Origin: Candidatus Methylomirabilis sp.
GTDB lineage: Bacteria; Patescibacteriota; DYJS01
NCBI GenBank assembly: GCA_020723005.1
Contig: DYJS01000002.1
Location: 25,675-59,309, forward strand
DNA length: 33,635 bases
Direction of reading: 5' to 3'
Below are positions 9,558 through 19,500 of the stretch, piece after piece (within the stretch, counting starts at the first letter, position 1; each line of letters begins with the position of its first letter). A program made the translations under genes and the position numbers. The notes beneath the pieces were generated by a model. It searched no databases, was not told the DNA's origin, and was given only the letters and a program-made list of their open reading frames with translations.

Positions 9558-9830
9558 TTATTTAACACTCACAACAACAGCACTTTTTCTTTTTCCTGTA
9601 AAACTTGGAACAGAAGATTTTTTAAAAGTAACAATACCGCTTTTTTTTGCCATAATTGTGTCATCTTTTCCTTTAAAAGTTCCTTTTCCCGCTTTCCATT
9701 TAGAACCTCTTTGTCGAATAATAATATTTCCAGTTTCCGCTTTTTGACCACCAAAAAGTTTTACTCCAAGTCGTTTTGAGTGGCTATCTCGTCCAAGTCT
9801 TGTTGAGCCACCAGTTTTAACATGTGCCAA
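9558..9830 (-). CDS. rpmA: 50S ribosomal protein L27
   Basis: [50 protein letters not shown]. Confidence 0.96.
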   Translation of the reverse strand: MAHVKTGGSTRLGRDSHSKRLGVKLFGGQKAETGNIIIRQRGSKWKAGKGTFKGKDDTIMAKKSGIVTFKKSSVPSFTGKRKSAVVVSVK

Positions 9831-9906
9831 AATAATCTATTACGCAAAAAACTTCTAAAAATTTCAAAATTTATTGCAAGATGAATTTTTTAATTTAGTA
9901 AAATCT

Positions 9907-10768
9907 TTGAATAATCTGTTTTTGATTATAGGAATTTCTTTTGCGTTTCTTTCTGTAATTTTTCAGGGTTTATATATACACTGTTATATAGAAAAAATAT
10001 ATGTTATACTCAAATAGTAGTGCAAATTTTTCATTTTTTTTATATCTAGTTGGGCTTCCTTTTGTCGTTGTTTCACTTTTTTTTATTGAACCACTAACTC
10101 AATTTGAATTTTTTCTATTTCTAATAAAAGCATCAATGTTTTCAGTTGCATATTTTTTATATAATTTTGGAATTCAACAAATGGAGCTTTCGTTTGCCGC
10201 ACCACTCAGAAATCTTTCACCACTTCTTGTATTTTTTATCTCTTTTATTTTTTTTAATGAAAAGATAACAATTTTTAATTTTCTTGGTTCAGCTTTAATA
10301 ATTTTATCTCTGATAGCACTCAACACATATTATCCAAAATGGACAAATTCGAAATTTTTAATTTATAAATTTCTAGTTTTTTGGATCTTGCCATTCACAA
10401 TTTTTGCAATCACAACATCCATAGATCGTGTTTTGGCAAAAAATTCTGGAATAGTTGGAGGACTTAGAATTCTTTCATACCATTGGATTTTTTCATTCAT
10501 TTTTCTTTTTTTTGTTCTTTTTTTCAAAAGAAAAATTGATCTAAAGCCAACGAAAGATAAAGTTCGTAGTGCAGTTTATTATATAGGAGATATTTTTTAT
10601 TTTCCAGTGATGAGTTTTGCACCAGCAATGATCGTTTCGTCAGTTAAAAATTTGCGAACCTTGATTGCAACAATTTCTGGTGGAATTTTTTTCAAAGAAA
10701 AAGGGATTTTTTTAAAAGTTATTCTTTCAACAATTATTTTGTGTGGATTATTTCTGATCTCTTCATAA
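9907..10768 (+). pseudogene. EamA/DMT-family transporter, N-terminus broken by a frameshift and an in-frame TAG (intact part 10001-10768)
   Basis: 10001-10768 encodes a multi-TM protein with DMT-like features (PLRNLSPLLVFFISFIFFNEKITIFNFLGSALIILSL). A first TM helix (NNLFLIIGISFAFLSVIFQGLY) lies in another frame from 9907; TAG at 9989-9991. Confidence 0.6.
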
Positions 10769-10819
10769 AAAAATTCTCAAAATAAATTTTCTACAACAAA
10801 TGTGAAATTTTTAAAAAAT

Positions 10820-11593
10820 TTATGCCAAAAAAGAGATAGAGTTTGATGTTTTTTGAATTAAAAACTCTTGTATTTTGCTCATTTCAGAATTTATGGATGA
10901 GTCAAAAAATTTTAGGAAGGATTCTGGGATTGAGCAGAAAATCTCTTTGCAAAAAAATTGACTTTTTTCCGTTGATGAATTTTTGTTTTCTAAATCTTTT
11001 TTTTGAGAGGAGAAAATCTCAACAAAAAATTTTTCATCAAAAGTTGTAATTTTAATTTTTCTAATAAAACCAAAAACATTAAAATGATTATCTATACGGA
11101 TTTTTATCTCTTCAGAACCTTCCTTAGTAAAATAATCAAAATTTTTTTCAAAGGTTAAATTTTTCAAAAAAACCCGATTTGATGCAATTGAAATTTTTAT
11201 ATTTTTTGAATTCCAATTTTTTAGATTCCAAACTGCTTTTTTCCAATTTGAATCTTTGGAAACAAATTCTTTGAAAAGAAAATTATCTTTTCCTGTTGGA
11301 ACAACCCCTAAAGAAATTTCCGAATTTCCGAGAGATGCAATTTTTTGAATTCCTTCATTGAGAGATTCATCTCCACCAATTATAATAATTTTTTTTGGAT
11401 GATTTTCGTCCAAAACGGCTTTTTTGATTAAATTTGAAACATCTCCAACTTGAAAAGTTCTGTGAAGCTCTGAAAAAATTCCTATTTTTTCTAATTCTTT
11501 TTTCAGTTTCTTATAAAATCCAAAATCTTTTTGTGATTCAAAAGAAAATGGGTTGAAGATAAAAAAATATTCGTTCAAAAATTTTTTATTCAA
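10820..11593 (-). CDS. Diacylglycerol kinase/lipid kinase-like catalytic domain protein (divergent)
   Basis: FIFNPFS N-terminus, KIIIIGGDESLNEGIQKIA and ISLGVVPTGKDNFLFKEF match the DAGK fold, with altered signature motifs. Confidence 0.65.
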   Translation of the reverse strand: MNKKFLNEYFFIFNPFSFESQKDFGFYKKLKKELEKIGIFSELHRTFQVGDVSNLIKKAVLDENHPKKIIIIGGDESLNEGIQKIASLGNSEISLGVVPTGKDNFLFKEFVSKDSNWKKAVWNLKNWNSKNIKISIASNRVFLKNLTFEKNFDYFTKEGSEEIKIRIDNHFNVFGFIRKIKITTFDEKFFVEIFSSQKKDLENKNSSTEKSQFFCKEIFCSIPESFLKFFDSSINSEMSKIQEFLIQKTSNSISFLA

Positions 11594-11709
11594 AAAAAAC
11601 CTACTTTAAAAGAATAAATTTTCAAATAGAAATATGTATTTTTAACAAAATTCTAAAAAGTGAATTTTTCATAAAATTTTACATCTAAAACAATAATTTT
11701 AATTTATTT

Positions 11710-13548
11710 TTGATTTATTTTATAAAAATTTTGAAAAAAAGGATTTTTAAAAGAGAAACAGATATCTTAAAATTTATTCGTGATTTTGTTTGGATTCTTG
11801 GTGGATCAATCTCTTTGATCTGGTTTGTTCCTTCTGGTGCAAGAGTTTTTGAAGTTCAAAAAATCTTTTTTTTCAGAGGTGTTGTTTTTGTTTTACTATT
11901 TTTGCAAATCACGATTTTTGTTTGGCAAAAAACAAAAAAGATTTTTTTGGAATCAAAATTTCAAACTACAATTTTTTATTTTCTAATTTTTTGGTTTCTT
12001 TCTTCAATTGTATCTGTTTTTCTTTCTTATTCCCCGCAGATCTCTTTTTTTGGAGAGTATTATCGCAAAGGAGGTTTTTTAGAAGTTTTTACAATTTGGA
12101 TATATTTTTTTATTGGAATTGATGTTTTTCGTGAAAATTTTGAAAGAAATAAAATATCTTTAATCTATTCACTTTGGGGAATTTTTTTTCTTGCAAATAC
12201 ATATGGAATTTTTCAAAAAATTGGTTTTGATCCGTTTCCTTGGGCAGAAAATGGTTTTGATGGACGAGTTTTTTCTTTTTTTGGACAGCCAAATTTTTTT
12301 GGAGATTTTCTTGCAGTTCTTTTGCCAATTTTTGTAATTTTAATTTTTGAAATAAAAAATTTAGACGAAAAATTATTGATTGGATTTTCCATATTTCTTG
12401 GAACTATAAATCTTATTTTTACTTTATCTAGAAGTGCTTGGATAGGTTTTTCTATATCTACTTTTATAATTTTGCCAATCTATTTTTTTATGAAAAAAAT
12501 GAAAAAGAGTTTTTTTATAACACTAGCAACAATTTTTTTTGGATTGATCTCTCTTTTTGTTTTGATCCTCTCTCCAGAGATTAAAGCAGACAATGAAACA
12601 ACAAAAATTTTAAATAGAGTTCAAAATATATTTCAAACAAAAGCTGGAAGTGGTGGAATTAGAATTGAAAATTGGAAAAAAATTTTTGAAACAGCAAAAG
12701 AAAAACCGATTTTTGGTTGGGGAAAAGATACTATGATTATCGTTAGTAGATTTAATTTTGCAGATTCTAGCTTGAAATTTACAAATGATGTTGAATATCC
12801 AGACAGAGCTCACAATATCTACCTTGATTACTTTTATACAGAAGGAATTTTTGGACTTTTTTCATTTTTTGCACTGCTTTCTTTTTCAACTTTTTTCTCT
12901 CTAAAAAAGTTTTTAGAAACAAAAGACAAGGATTATATAATAATTTTTGGCATTCTAATTTCATATTCTGTTCGTGGATTTTTCTCTTTTGATACACAAC
13001 CAATAAATTTGATTTTTTGGACAACCATCTCTTTTTTAGTTGCCAAAACCTTTTCTTTTATTCGTGAAGAAAAATTAAAAAAGAAAAACTTTTCAAAAAA
13101 TTTTATAATCACAACAATCAGTTTTTTTGTTCTATCTTTTGGATTTTTTGCTTTTACAATTTTACCAATTTTTGCAGATATAAATTATAAAAATTCCTCT
13201 TCTGAAGTTGATATTTTAAAAGAGGTTAAGATGATTGATGAATCAAGAAGGATGGATGCTTTAGAGCCAATGTATGAATTTTTTTTGGGTAAAAAATATG
13301 CAACAACTTTGAATGAAGAAAATTTAAAAATTGCGGAAAAATTTCTCTTGTCTTTTAATAAAAAATATGGAGAAAATTTTTATGGATACAATACTATTGG
13401 AGATATTTATTACTTTTTATATTCTAAAACAAAATCTTTAGAATATAAAAATTTATCACTTCAATCATATAATATCGCTTTAGATTCTGCTATTGGAAGA
13501 GAAAAAGATTCTGTTGAGTATAAAATAAGAAAAATTTTAACAACTTAA
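11710..13548 (+). CDS. O-antigen ligase (Wzy/WaaL)-family membrane protein
   Basis: Many TM segments; FSLSRSAWIGF-like segment (TLSRSAWIGFSIS), IRIENWKKIFETAKEKPIFGWGKDT, DRAHNIYLDYFYTEGIFGL. Confidence 0.85.
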   Translation: MIYFIKILKKRIFKRETDILKFIRDFVWILGGSISLIWFVPSGARVFEVQKIFFFRGVVFVLLFLQITIFVWQKTKKIFLESKFQTTIFYFLIFWFLSSIVSVFLSYSPQISFFGEYYRKGGFLEVFTIWIYFFIGIDVFRENFERNKISLIYSLWGIFFLANTYGIFQKIGFDPFPWAENGFDGRVFSFFGQPNFFGDFLAVLLPIFVILIFEIKNLDEKLLIGFSIFLGTINLIFTLSRSAWIGFSISTFIILPIYFFMKKMKKSFFITLATIFFGLISLFVLILSPEIKADNETTKILNRVQNIFQTKAGSGGIRIENWKKIFETAKEKPIFGWGKDTMIIVSRFNFADSSLKFTNDVEYPDRAHNIYLDYFYTEGIFGLFSFFALLSFSTFFSLKKFLETKDKDYIIIFGILISYSVRGFFSFDTQPINLIFWTTISFLVAKTFSFIREEKLKKKNFSKNFIITTISFFVLSFGFFAFTILPIFADINYKNSSSEVDILKEVKMIDESRRMDALEPMYEFFLGKKYATTLNEENLKIAEKFLLSFNKKYGENFYGYNTIGDIYYFLYSKTKSLEYKNLSLQSYNIALDSAIGREKDSVEYKIRKILTT

Positions 13549-13598
13549 TAAATTATAAATTCTGAGATTTTTTAAAAAAATTATATTTAAAAATATAC

Positions 13599-13663
13599 TT
13601 ATAAATTTTTATTTAAAAGATATTTTTTATTTAAAATATAAAATTCAAAATAAAAATTTATAA
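13599..13663. terminator. 16-bp AT-only inverted repeat at a convergent junction; candidate bidirectional terminator
   Basis: Arms 13599-13614 (TTATAAATTTTTATTT) and 13648-13663 (AAATAAAAATTTATAA); right arm overlaps the 3' end of the HEPN gene. Confidence 0.35.
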
Positions 13664-14412
13664 ATTTTTTCAACTAAATCTATATATTTTTTTGAATTTG
13701 ATTCAGATATGGAAATGCTTTCTCCCATTTTTGACGAATATCCAAAAGGAGGATATCGTGTTATTAAATACAAACTTTCTAATTTTTCAACTTCATTTTT
13801 AAAGTTAATTATATCTGGTAAATGTTTTGAAAGAGAAGAAAGGAGAATATCAAAATTATGAACTTTAAAAGATTTTGTTCCAAAAAAATGAAGTTTTGAT
13901 TTTAGAAATTTTTCAACAGATTGTTGGCAGAAAAAAACTGAATGTTTAAAAAATCTCTCTTTGAATAAAATTTTTGCAACTAAAAAATCTTCTTCTCCTG
14001 CTATTTTTAAACTTTTTGCAAACATTTTTAAAGAATAATTTGATTCAACAGCCTGGTTTATCGCTTCTGAAATTGGAGATTCCTTTTTTTTATTTTTAGA
14101 AAATATTTTTAATTTATTAAAGATATTTTTATCATAAATTAACTCTCCAAAATCTTTAATTGTTTCAAGGAAATGATGATTGTTTTTTTCAATATCGTTC
14201 CACTCTTTTTTTGTGTAAATAACAAAATTAAAAGATGAAAAATGAACAAATTTATTTTTATATAATTCGCTCCTCTCTTTAAAATTTAAATTATTACTTT
14301 CTTCAATAATAACTAAAGTTTCAAAAAACTTTGGATATTCTAAAAAAAAGATTTTTAAAATATTTTGATCTTGTTTTGCAGAATTTAGAAAATCTGTAAC
14401 AATTCTTTTCAT
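13645..14412 (-). CDS. Fusion of degenerate nucleotidyltransferase-like domain and HEPN domain
   Basis: C-terminus FKHSVFFCQQSVEKFLKSKLHFFG..HNFDILLSSL...YLITRYPPFG resembles HEPN (PF05168-type); N-terminus resembles the C-terminal part of an MNT fold (NFVIYTKKEWNDIEKNNHHFLETIKDFGELIYDK) without a GSxxxG motif. Confidence 0.65.
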   Translation of the reverse strand: MKRIVTDFLNSAKQDQNILKIFFLEYPKFFETLVIIEESNNLNFKERSELYKNKFVHFSSFNFVIYTKKEWNDIEKNNHHFLETIKDFGELIYDKNIFNKLKIFSKNKKKESPISEAINQAVESNYSLKMFAKSLKIAGEEDFLVAKILFKERFFKHSVFFCQQSVEKFLKSKLHFFGTKSFKVHNFDILLSSLSKHLPDIINFKNEVEKLESLYLITRYPPFGYSSKMGESISISESNSKKYIDLVEKIYKFLF

Positions 14413-14873
14413 ATATTTATTGATCTATTGTTTGGTTCAATTTTTTTGATAATCCAATTCGGAATATTTACACCAATCCTTTTTACATTTTTAAGAATAC
14501 TAATTAGTTCGTTGCTAGAAAGAAATAGAAGTATTAAATCCATCACAAAATTTAGGTTGGGTGAAATTAATGATGAAAAAAATGTAGCAGATATTATTAA
14601 AAAATAAACAATTAATTTATAAATAATTTTTGTAAAACTTTTTATTTCAAATTTTTTATTTTTAATTGCCGATGCTGTACCAAGTACAAAATCTATAATT
14701 GTTAAAATTGCTAATGTTGAGAAAATTTTTAATAAATCTGTTTTCATGAAATCTGCTACAAAAAATCCAATTGTTCCTGAAAAAATTTTTACAACCCACA
14801 AAGATTTTATTTTTTCTAAAACTAAATAAAAATTTTTCATTTTGACATAAATTTCAATGTATACATTAATCAT
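14409..14873 (-). CDS. Phage holin family (toxin secretion/phage lysis holin-like) membrane protein
   Basis: ILTIIDFVLGTASAIKNKKFEIKSFTKIIYKLIVYFLIISATF ... SNELISILKNVKRIGVNIPNWIIKKIE; hydrophobic, holin-like layout. Stop overlaps the start of the downstream HEPN gene. Confidence 0.7.
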   Translation of the reverse strand: MINVYIEIYVKMKNFYLVLEKIKSLWVVKIFSGTIGFFVADFMKTDLLKIFSTLAILTIIDFVLGTASAIKNKKFEIKSFTKIIYKLIVYFLIISATFFSSLISPNLNFVMDLILLFLSSNELISILKNVKRIGVNIPNWIIKKIEPNNRSINI

Positions 14874-14949
14874 AAACTTAAATCAATCAATATTTTTTTC
14901 TTTTATTGATTTTTTCTATTTTTTGATAGAATATCATTGAATTATATTT

Positions 14950-16086
14950 TTGTTGAAACATAAAAAATATTACATTTATTTCTCCCTTTTTTCTTTTATT
15001 TTTTTTCTATCTGGTTGTAGCTCTTCAAAAGTTGATTATAATAAAGGATTGATGATAGGTTCTAAAAATAGCGATGATTGGAATTATATTTCTTATCAAA
15101 AAAATGGTAGAGAATATTCTTCTCTTGCGGAAAATGTTTCTATGTTAAAAATTAGTAAAGCAAACAGAAATAATATTTTTTGTGCATGTAGTGATACTTT
15201 TTCAAAATCTACAGATGGTGGAAAAAGTTGGAAAAATTATGATTCTGGTTTGTCAAATGTTAGTTATGTCGAACTTATAAATTCAAATCCAGATATAATT
15301 TTTATCTCTGGAACTTCTAAAGATGGATATGGAGTAATTTCAAAATCTACAGATGGTGGAAAAAGTTGGAAAACTATATTTACAGATTTATACAAAGGAT
15401 CAAATATATCAAAAATATCAATTAAGCCAGATAATGAAAACATTATTTTGATTGGAACAGAAAGAGGGGAAGTGTTAAAATCCATTGATGGTGGTTTAAG
15501 TTGGAAGATGACATACAAAACTGCATTTTCAAATAAACCGATTAAATTTTTAAGTTTTGATAAAATATCAACGCAGGTTGCATATTTTGTTGTTGATGGA
15601 TCTGGTTTTTATCTTTCAAAAAATGAAGGGGAAACATTCCAATTGGTTGGAGAAATTTCTTTTGATTTTGAAGGAAATGAAGATATATTAAATCATAATT
15701 TTAATGATTTAGAACAATCTCCGAGTAGGTCTGGATATTATTATTTAGTTAATGATAGTTATATTTACAAAACTGAAGATTTTGGTTTTTCTTGGAAAAA
15801 TCTTCCTTTTGTTGCAACTCCTGGTAGTATAAAATTGTATTCTATTGGAATTGATCCTGAAAATTCACAAAATATTTTTATAGGTAGTTCAGGTGTAATA
15901 TATAAAAGTAAAAATCTTGGCGAAACATGGAGCGAAGAAAGTTTTTCAAAAATGGATAAAGGTTTTGTTACTGATTTTGAATTTACAAATAAAGAATACA
16001 ACGAAAAAGGAGAGGTAATTTACGAAGGAGAGGTTTTTGTTGGAATTGGAAAAGTTTCAAATGGAAGATTTTCTATTTTTGGATAA
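14950..16086 (+). CDS. Lipoprotein with BNR/Ycf48-like beta-propeller repeats
   Basis: FIFFLSGCSS lipobox; repeated SKSTDGGKSWK, KSIDGGLSWK, LSKNEGETF, KTEDFGFSWK, KSKNLGETW. Confidence 0.85.
   Translation: MLKHKKYYIYFSLFSFIFFLSGCSSSKVDYNKGLMIGSKNSDDWNYISYQKNGREYSSLAENVSMLKISKANRNNIFCACSDTFSKSTDGGKSWKNYDSGLSNVSYVELINSNPDIIFISGTSKDGYGVISKSTDGGKSWKTIFTDLYKGSNISKISIKPDNENIILIGTERGEVLKSIDGGLSWKMTYKTAFSNKPIKFLSFDKISTQVAYFVVDGSGFYLSKNEGETFQLVGEISFDFEGNEDILNHNFNDLEQSPSRSGYYYLVNDSYIYKTEDFGFSWKNLPFVATPGSIKLYSIGIDPENSQNIFIGSSGVIYKSKNLGETWSEESFSKMDKGFVTDFEFTNKEYNEKGEVIYEGEVFVGIGKVSNGRFSIFG
15200..15235 (+). repeat. 36-bp exact direct repeat, copy 1 (inside BNR lipoprotein gene)
   Basis: TTTCAAAATCTACAGATGGTGGAAAAAGTTGGAAAA; identical copy at 15338-15373. 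Confidence 0.9.
15338..15373 (+). repeat. 36-bp exact direct repeat, copy 2
   Basis: Identical to 15200-15235. Confidence 0.9.
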
Positions 16087-16186
16087 TAAATTTAATTTTA
16101 CAATAGAAATATTTAAATAAATTTTTGTTATTATAAAATTTTAAATTCATAAACTAAAATTAGAATATTTTATAAAAAATATTATT

Positions 16187-16592
16187 GTGAAGAAAGACGA
16201 AATAAAGAAATTGCTAAAAAATTTTGGAATAGGTGTTACAAAAGCTAGGGTTGAAATTTTGAATATTTTTTTTAAATAAATGTTCTGAAATATCAGCAGA
16301 ATATATTTTTGAAAAACTAAGTTTTGATTTTGCAACAATTTATAGAAAATTTAGATAATTTTGTTTTTCAAAATATATTAGATGCTAAATTTGGAAATGA
16401 TAGAAAGATTTATTCTTTATCTTCAAAAATAACAGAGCATCATCATTTTAAATGTGAAGTATGTTAAAAACTTTTTTCAATAGAATGTAATGATTTATCA
16501 AATATAAAAATTCCGAATGGGTTTGTTTTAAAATATCATGAATTGTATTTGTATGGAGTTTGTAAGGACTGTTTAAATAATAAGAAAAAATA
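16187..16592 (+). pseudogene. Fur-family metalloregulator pseudogene
   Basis: Pieces in different frames: VKKDEIKKLLKNFGIGVTKARVEILNIFF / SEISAEYIFEKLSFDFATIYR / ENLDNFVFQNILDAKFGNDRKIYSLSSKITEHHHFKCEVC*KLFSIE...YHELYLYGVCKDC: Fur wing-helix, HHH and CxxC pairs. Two frame changes and one internal TAA. Confidence 0.8.
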
Positions 16593-16595
16593 AAT

Positions 16596-19500
16596 TTAAC
16601 TATCAAAACCAAATCTATTATTTTTTATCTTCCAAATAATCTCTTTTGTAAATTTCACATCAACCGAAATTTTCTTTTTTCCGGAAAGAAGTGAGAAATT
16701 TGCATGTCTCAATGCAGATTTTAAAATTTTTTTAATTGTTCTAAATCCATCAATATTTCCATATTCAGAAATTAGAAAATCAAAAACTTCATTTTGAACA
16801 ATGACTTTTTTTATATCTATAAAATTTTCAGAGATCAATTCTGGTAAAATATAATCTTTTGCAATTTTCATTTTTTCATCATCTGTATATGGGACAACTT
16901 CCAAAACTTCCATTCTGTCCAAAAGTGGAGCAGATATATTTTCAAGTTCATTTGCAGTTGCAACAAACCAACATTTTGAAATATCAACAGGAATCTCCAT
17001 AAAAAGATCCGAAAATTCAGAATTTTGTTCCTGATCTAAAATATCCAATAAAACACTTTCAGTTGCTTTTGAATTCATTGATTTTCCACCAATTTTATCA
17101 ATTTCATCAAGCAAAAAAACGATATTTTTCGTTTTATTTAAAATCATAGATTTTACAATCTTTCCGGTATGAGCTCCAACCCAACCTCTTCTTTGTCCAA
17201 CAAGAACAGATGCATCATCAAGTCCAGCTAAAGAGATCTTCTCAAAAGGAGATTCAATTGCTTTGGCTAAATTTTGTGCAAAAAAAGTTTTTCCTGTTCC
17301 GGGTGGTCCAGCAAGACAGATTATTGATGGTTGAATTTTTCCATTAGAAACTTTGATTGTTGCAATATCGTCTAAAATTTTTTGTTTTGGAACAGAAAAG
17401 CTATATTGTAAATTATCAAAAGTTTTTGCAATTTTTTTAATATCATAATCAATTAGATTTTTTGAATTCCAAGGAAAAGAGAGAAGTGTATCAAGATAAT
17501 TTCTCTCTGTCATTGTAGATCCAGAGCTAGATTCGCTTGAATCAATAATTTTTGCAATTCCTAAAAGATCTTTTTTGTATTTTTTTGGAATTGCACTTCC
17601 TTCAATTTGTGTTGTGTAGCTTCTCTTTTCGTTCTTATTTTCAGAGGAATTTAAAGTTTTTGAGAGTGCAAAAATTTTAAAATATAAATTTGATATTCTG
17701 TGCGAATAATATGAAATATTTTTAAAAGCACTACTTTCTCGGATTTTGCTTAATCTATCTTCAAGTTTTGCTTTAATTGATTCAAAAAGAGATTTTTCAT
17801 TTTCAAAATTTTTAAAATCTCCAGAATATAGGAATCCTTCTGAAAATATCTTTAAAACTTCAAGATAAAAAAATGAATTTGCAAAGTTTTCAGAGTAATT
17901 TTCGTTTATTTTTGAAAATTCAAGTTCTAAATTTTCAAAACTTTCGTAAAAAAATTTTTGATCATTTATAAAATCTGAAATTTTAACATTTTTTAAATTT
18001 TTTGGAACATAAAGATTAGAAACCGAGAATGGTCTAATTTTCTTTTTTATTTCATCTTTTTTTTCCAAAAAAGTTAAAGATATATTTTTTATACAAAAAT
18101 CCTCTTCAACATCTAAGAATTTTATCCATTTTTGGTATTCTAAAAAAGCAAATTCCCCAAACTGGAAGAGCGTGTTTATAATTTTTCTTGAATTTCTTAA
18201 AAGGATTTTAAAAGCAATTAGGTCTTGCTCTGAAAAATTTTCAGCAGATTTTATAATTTTTATACTTTTTTTGTAGTGTCTTAAAAAGGATATAGAGATT
18301 TTAAATTTTAAAAATTGTATCTCATCAAGATTTTTTGGATTTATATTTTTTTTCAAAACAAGTGAAGATGGAAGAATTTTTTGAAAATTTGTTCCAAAAA
18401 TCATTTCTGAAAAATTCTCTCCAGAATTTTTTAATTCATTTTTTAAAACCTCTTCTATATTTTCTAAAAATTCAAAAAGAATCCTTCCTAGCAATTTTTG
18501 AGATGAAAAATTTCCAAAATTTTCTAAAATCTCTTCAATTATATTTACACCACTTTCTGCAAGTTCAGTTCCCTTAATTTGAATAAAATCGTATGAAGAA
18601 CCAAAAATGTTTGCAACAGAATCAACTTCGGAAATTTCAGGATCTAAAATATGTGAGTCTATTATTGAAATAATTTTTTTTTGGATATAAAAAAATTGAT
18701 TCCAAGCGGAAATCAGCTTAACAATTGAAAAGTTTTCATCTTTTGTTGTTAAATTTTTTAAATTTTCAAATTCAGAGATCTCTATTTTTATATTTTTCTC
18801 AAATTTGAAAACATTAGAATAAAAAACTTTTTGGTTTATTAATTCTTTTTTTAAAAGCAAAAACTCCCCTTTTGAAGTTTTTGAACTGATTAGGTTTTGA
18901 AATTTTTTAGAAATTTCAAGTTCAAATTTTTTTAAATTTAAAAAGTTTAAACTTTGGTTTAAAAAATCAAAATCAATTTCAATTTTTTGAAAAACTTTTT
19001 TAAAAATTGGATTTTTGAGATCAGAAAAAAGGTTTTCTTTTTCAAAAAATGTTTGCAAAACTTTTGAGTTGTATTTTGAAAAATCTTCTTTTTCATCAAA
19101 AATTTCAAAATTTTTCAAAATTTCAAAACTTTTATTTTTTTGCAAAATTTTTCTTCTCTTTTCTTTTTTAAAAATTTCCTCAAAATTTTGAATAAAAAAT
19201 TTTAAGTTTTCAAAATCTTCCAATTTAGGAAATTCTCCAATTACAATTTCTGGAATTTCTAAATTTGTTGCAGATAAAATTTCACTCAAATTTTTTGCAA
19301 TATATTTTGTTGATTCTGCAAAAAGAATTCCTTCAAGAATCTGTTTGTTTTTTGCAAAATTTTCTAAAATATCTTTCCATATTCTAAAAACTGGTTGAAT
19401 AATTGAAGAGAAAAAATCATAATTTGAGAAATCAATTTTTAGTTTTTTTGAATGAAAAAGAATTCTAATTCCGAGATCAAAATTTTGAAGTTTTTTTGCG

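Noticed and set aside
14409-14873. Prophage
   Set aside because: Only one holin-like gene; no terminase, capsid, tail or integrase genes nearby.
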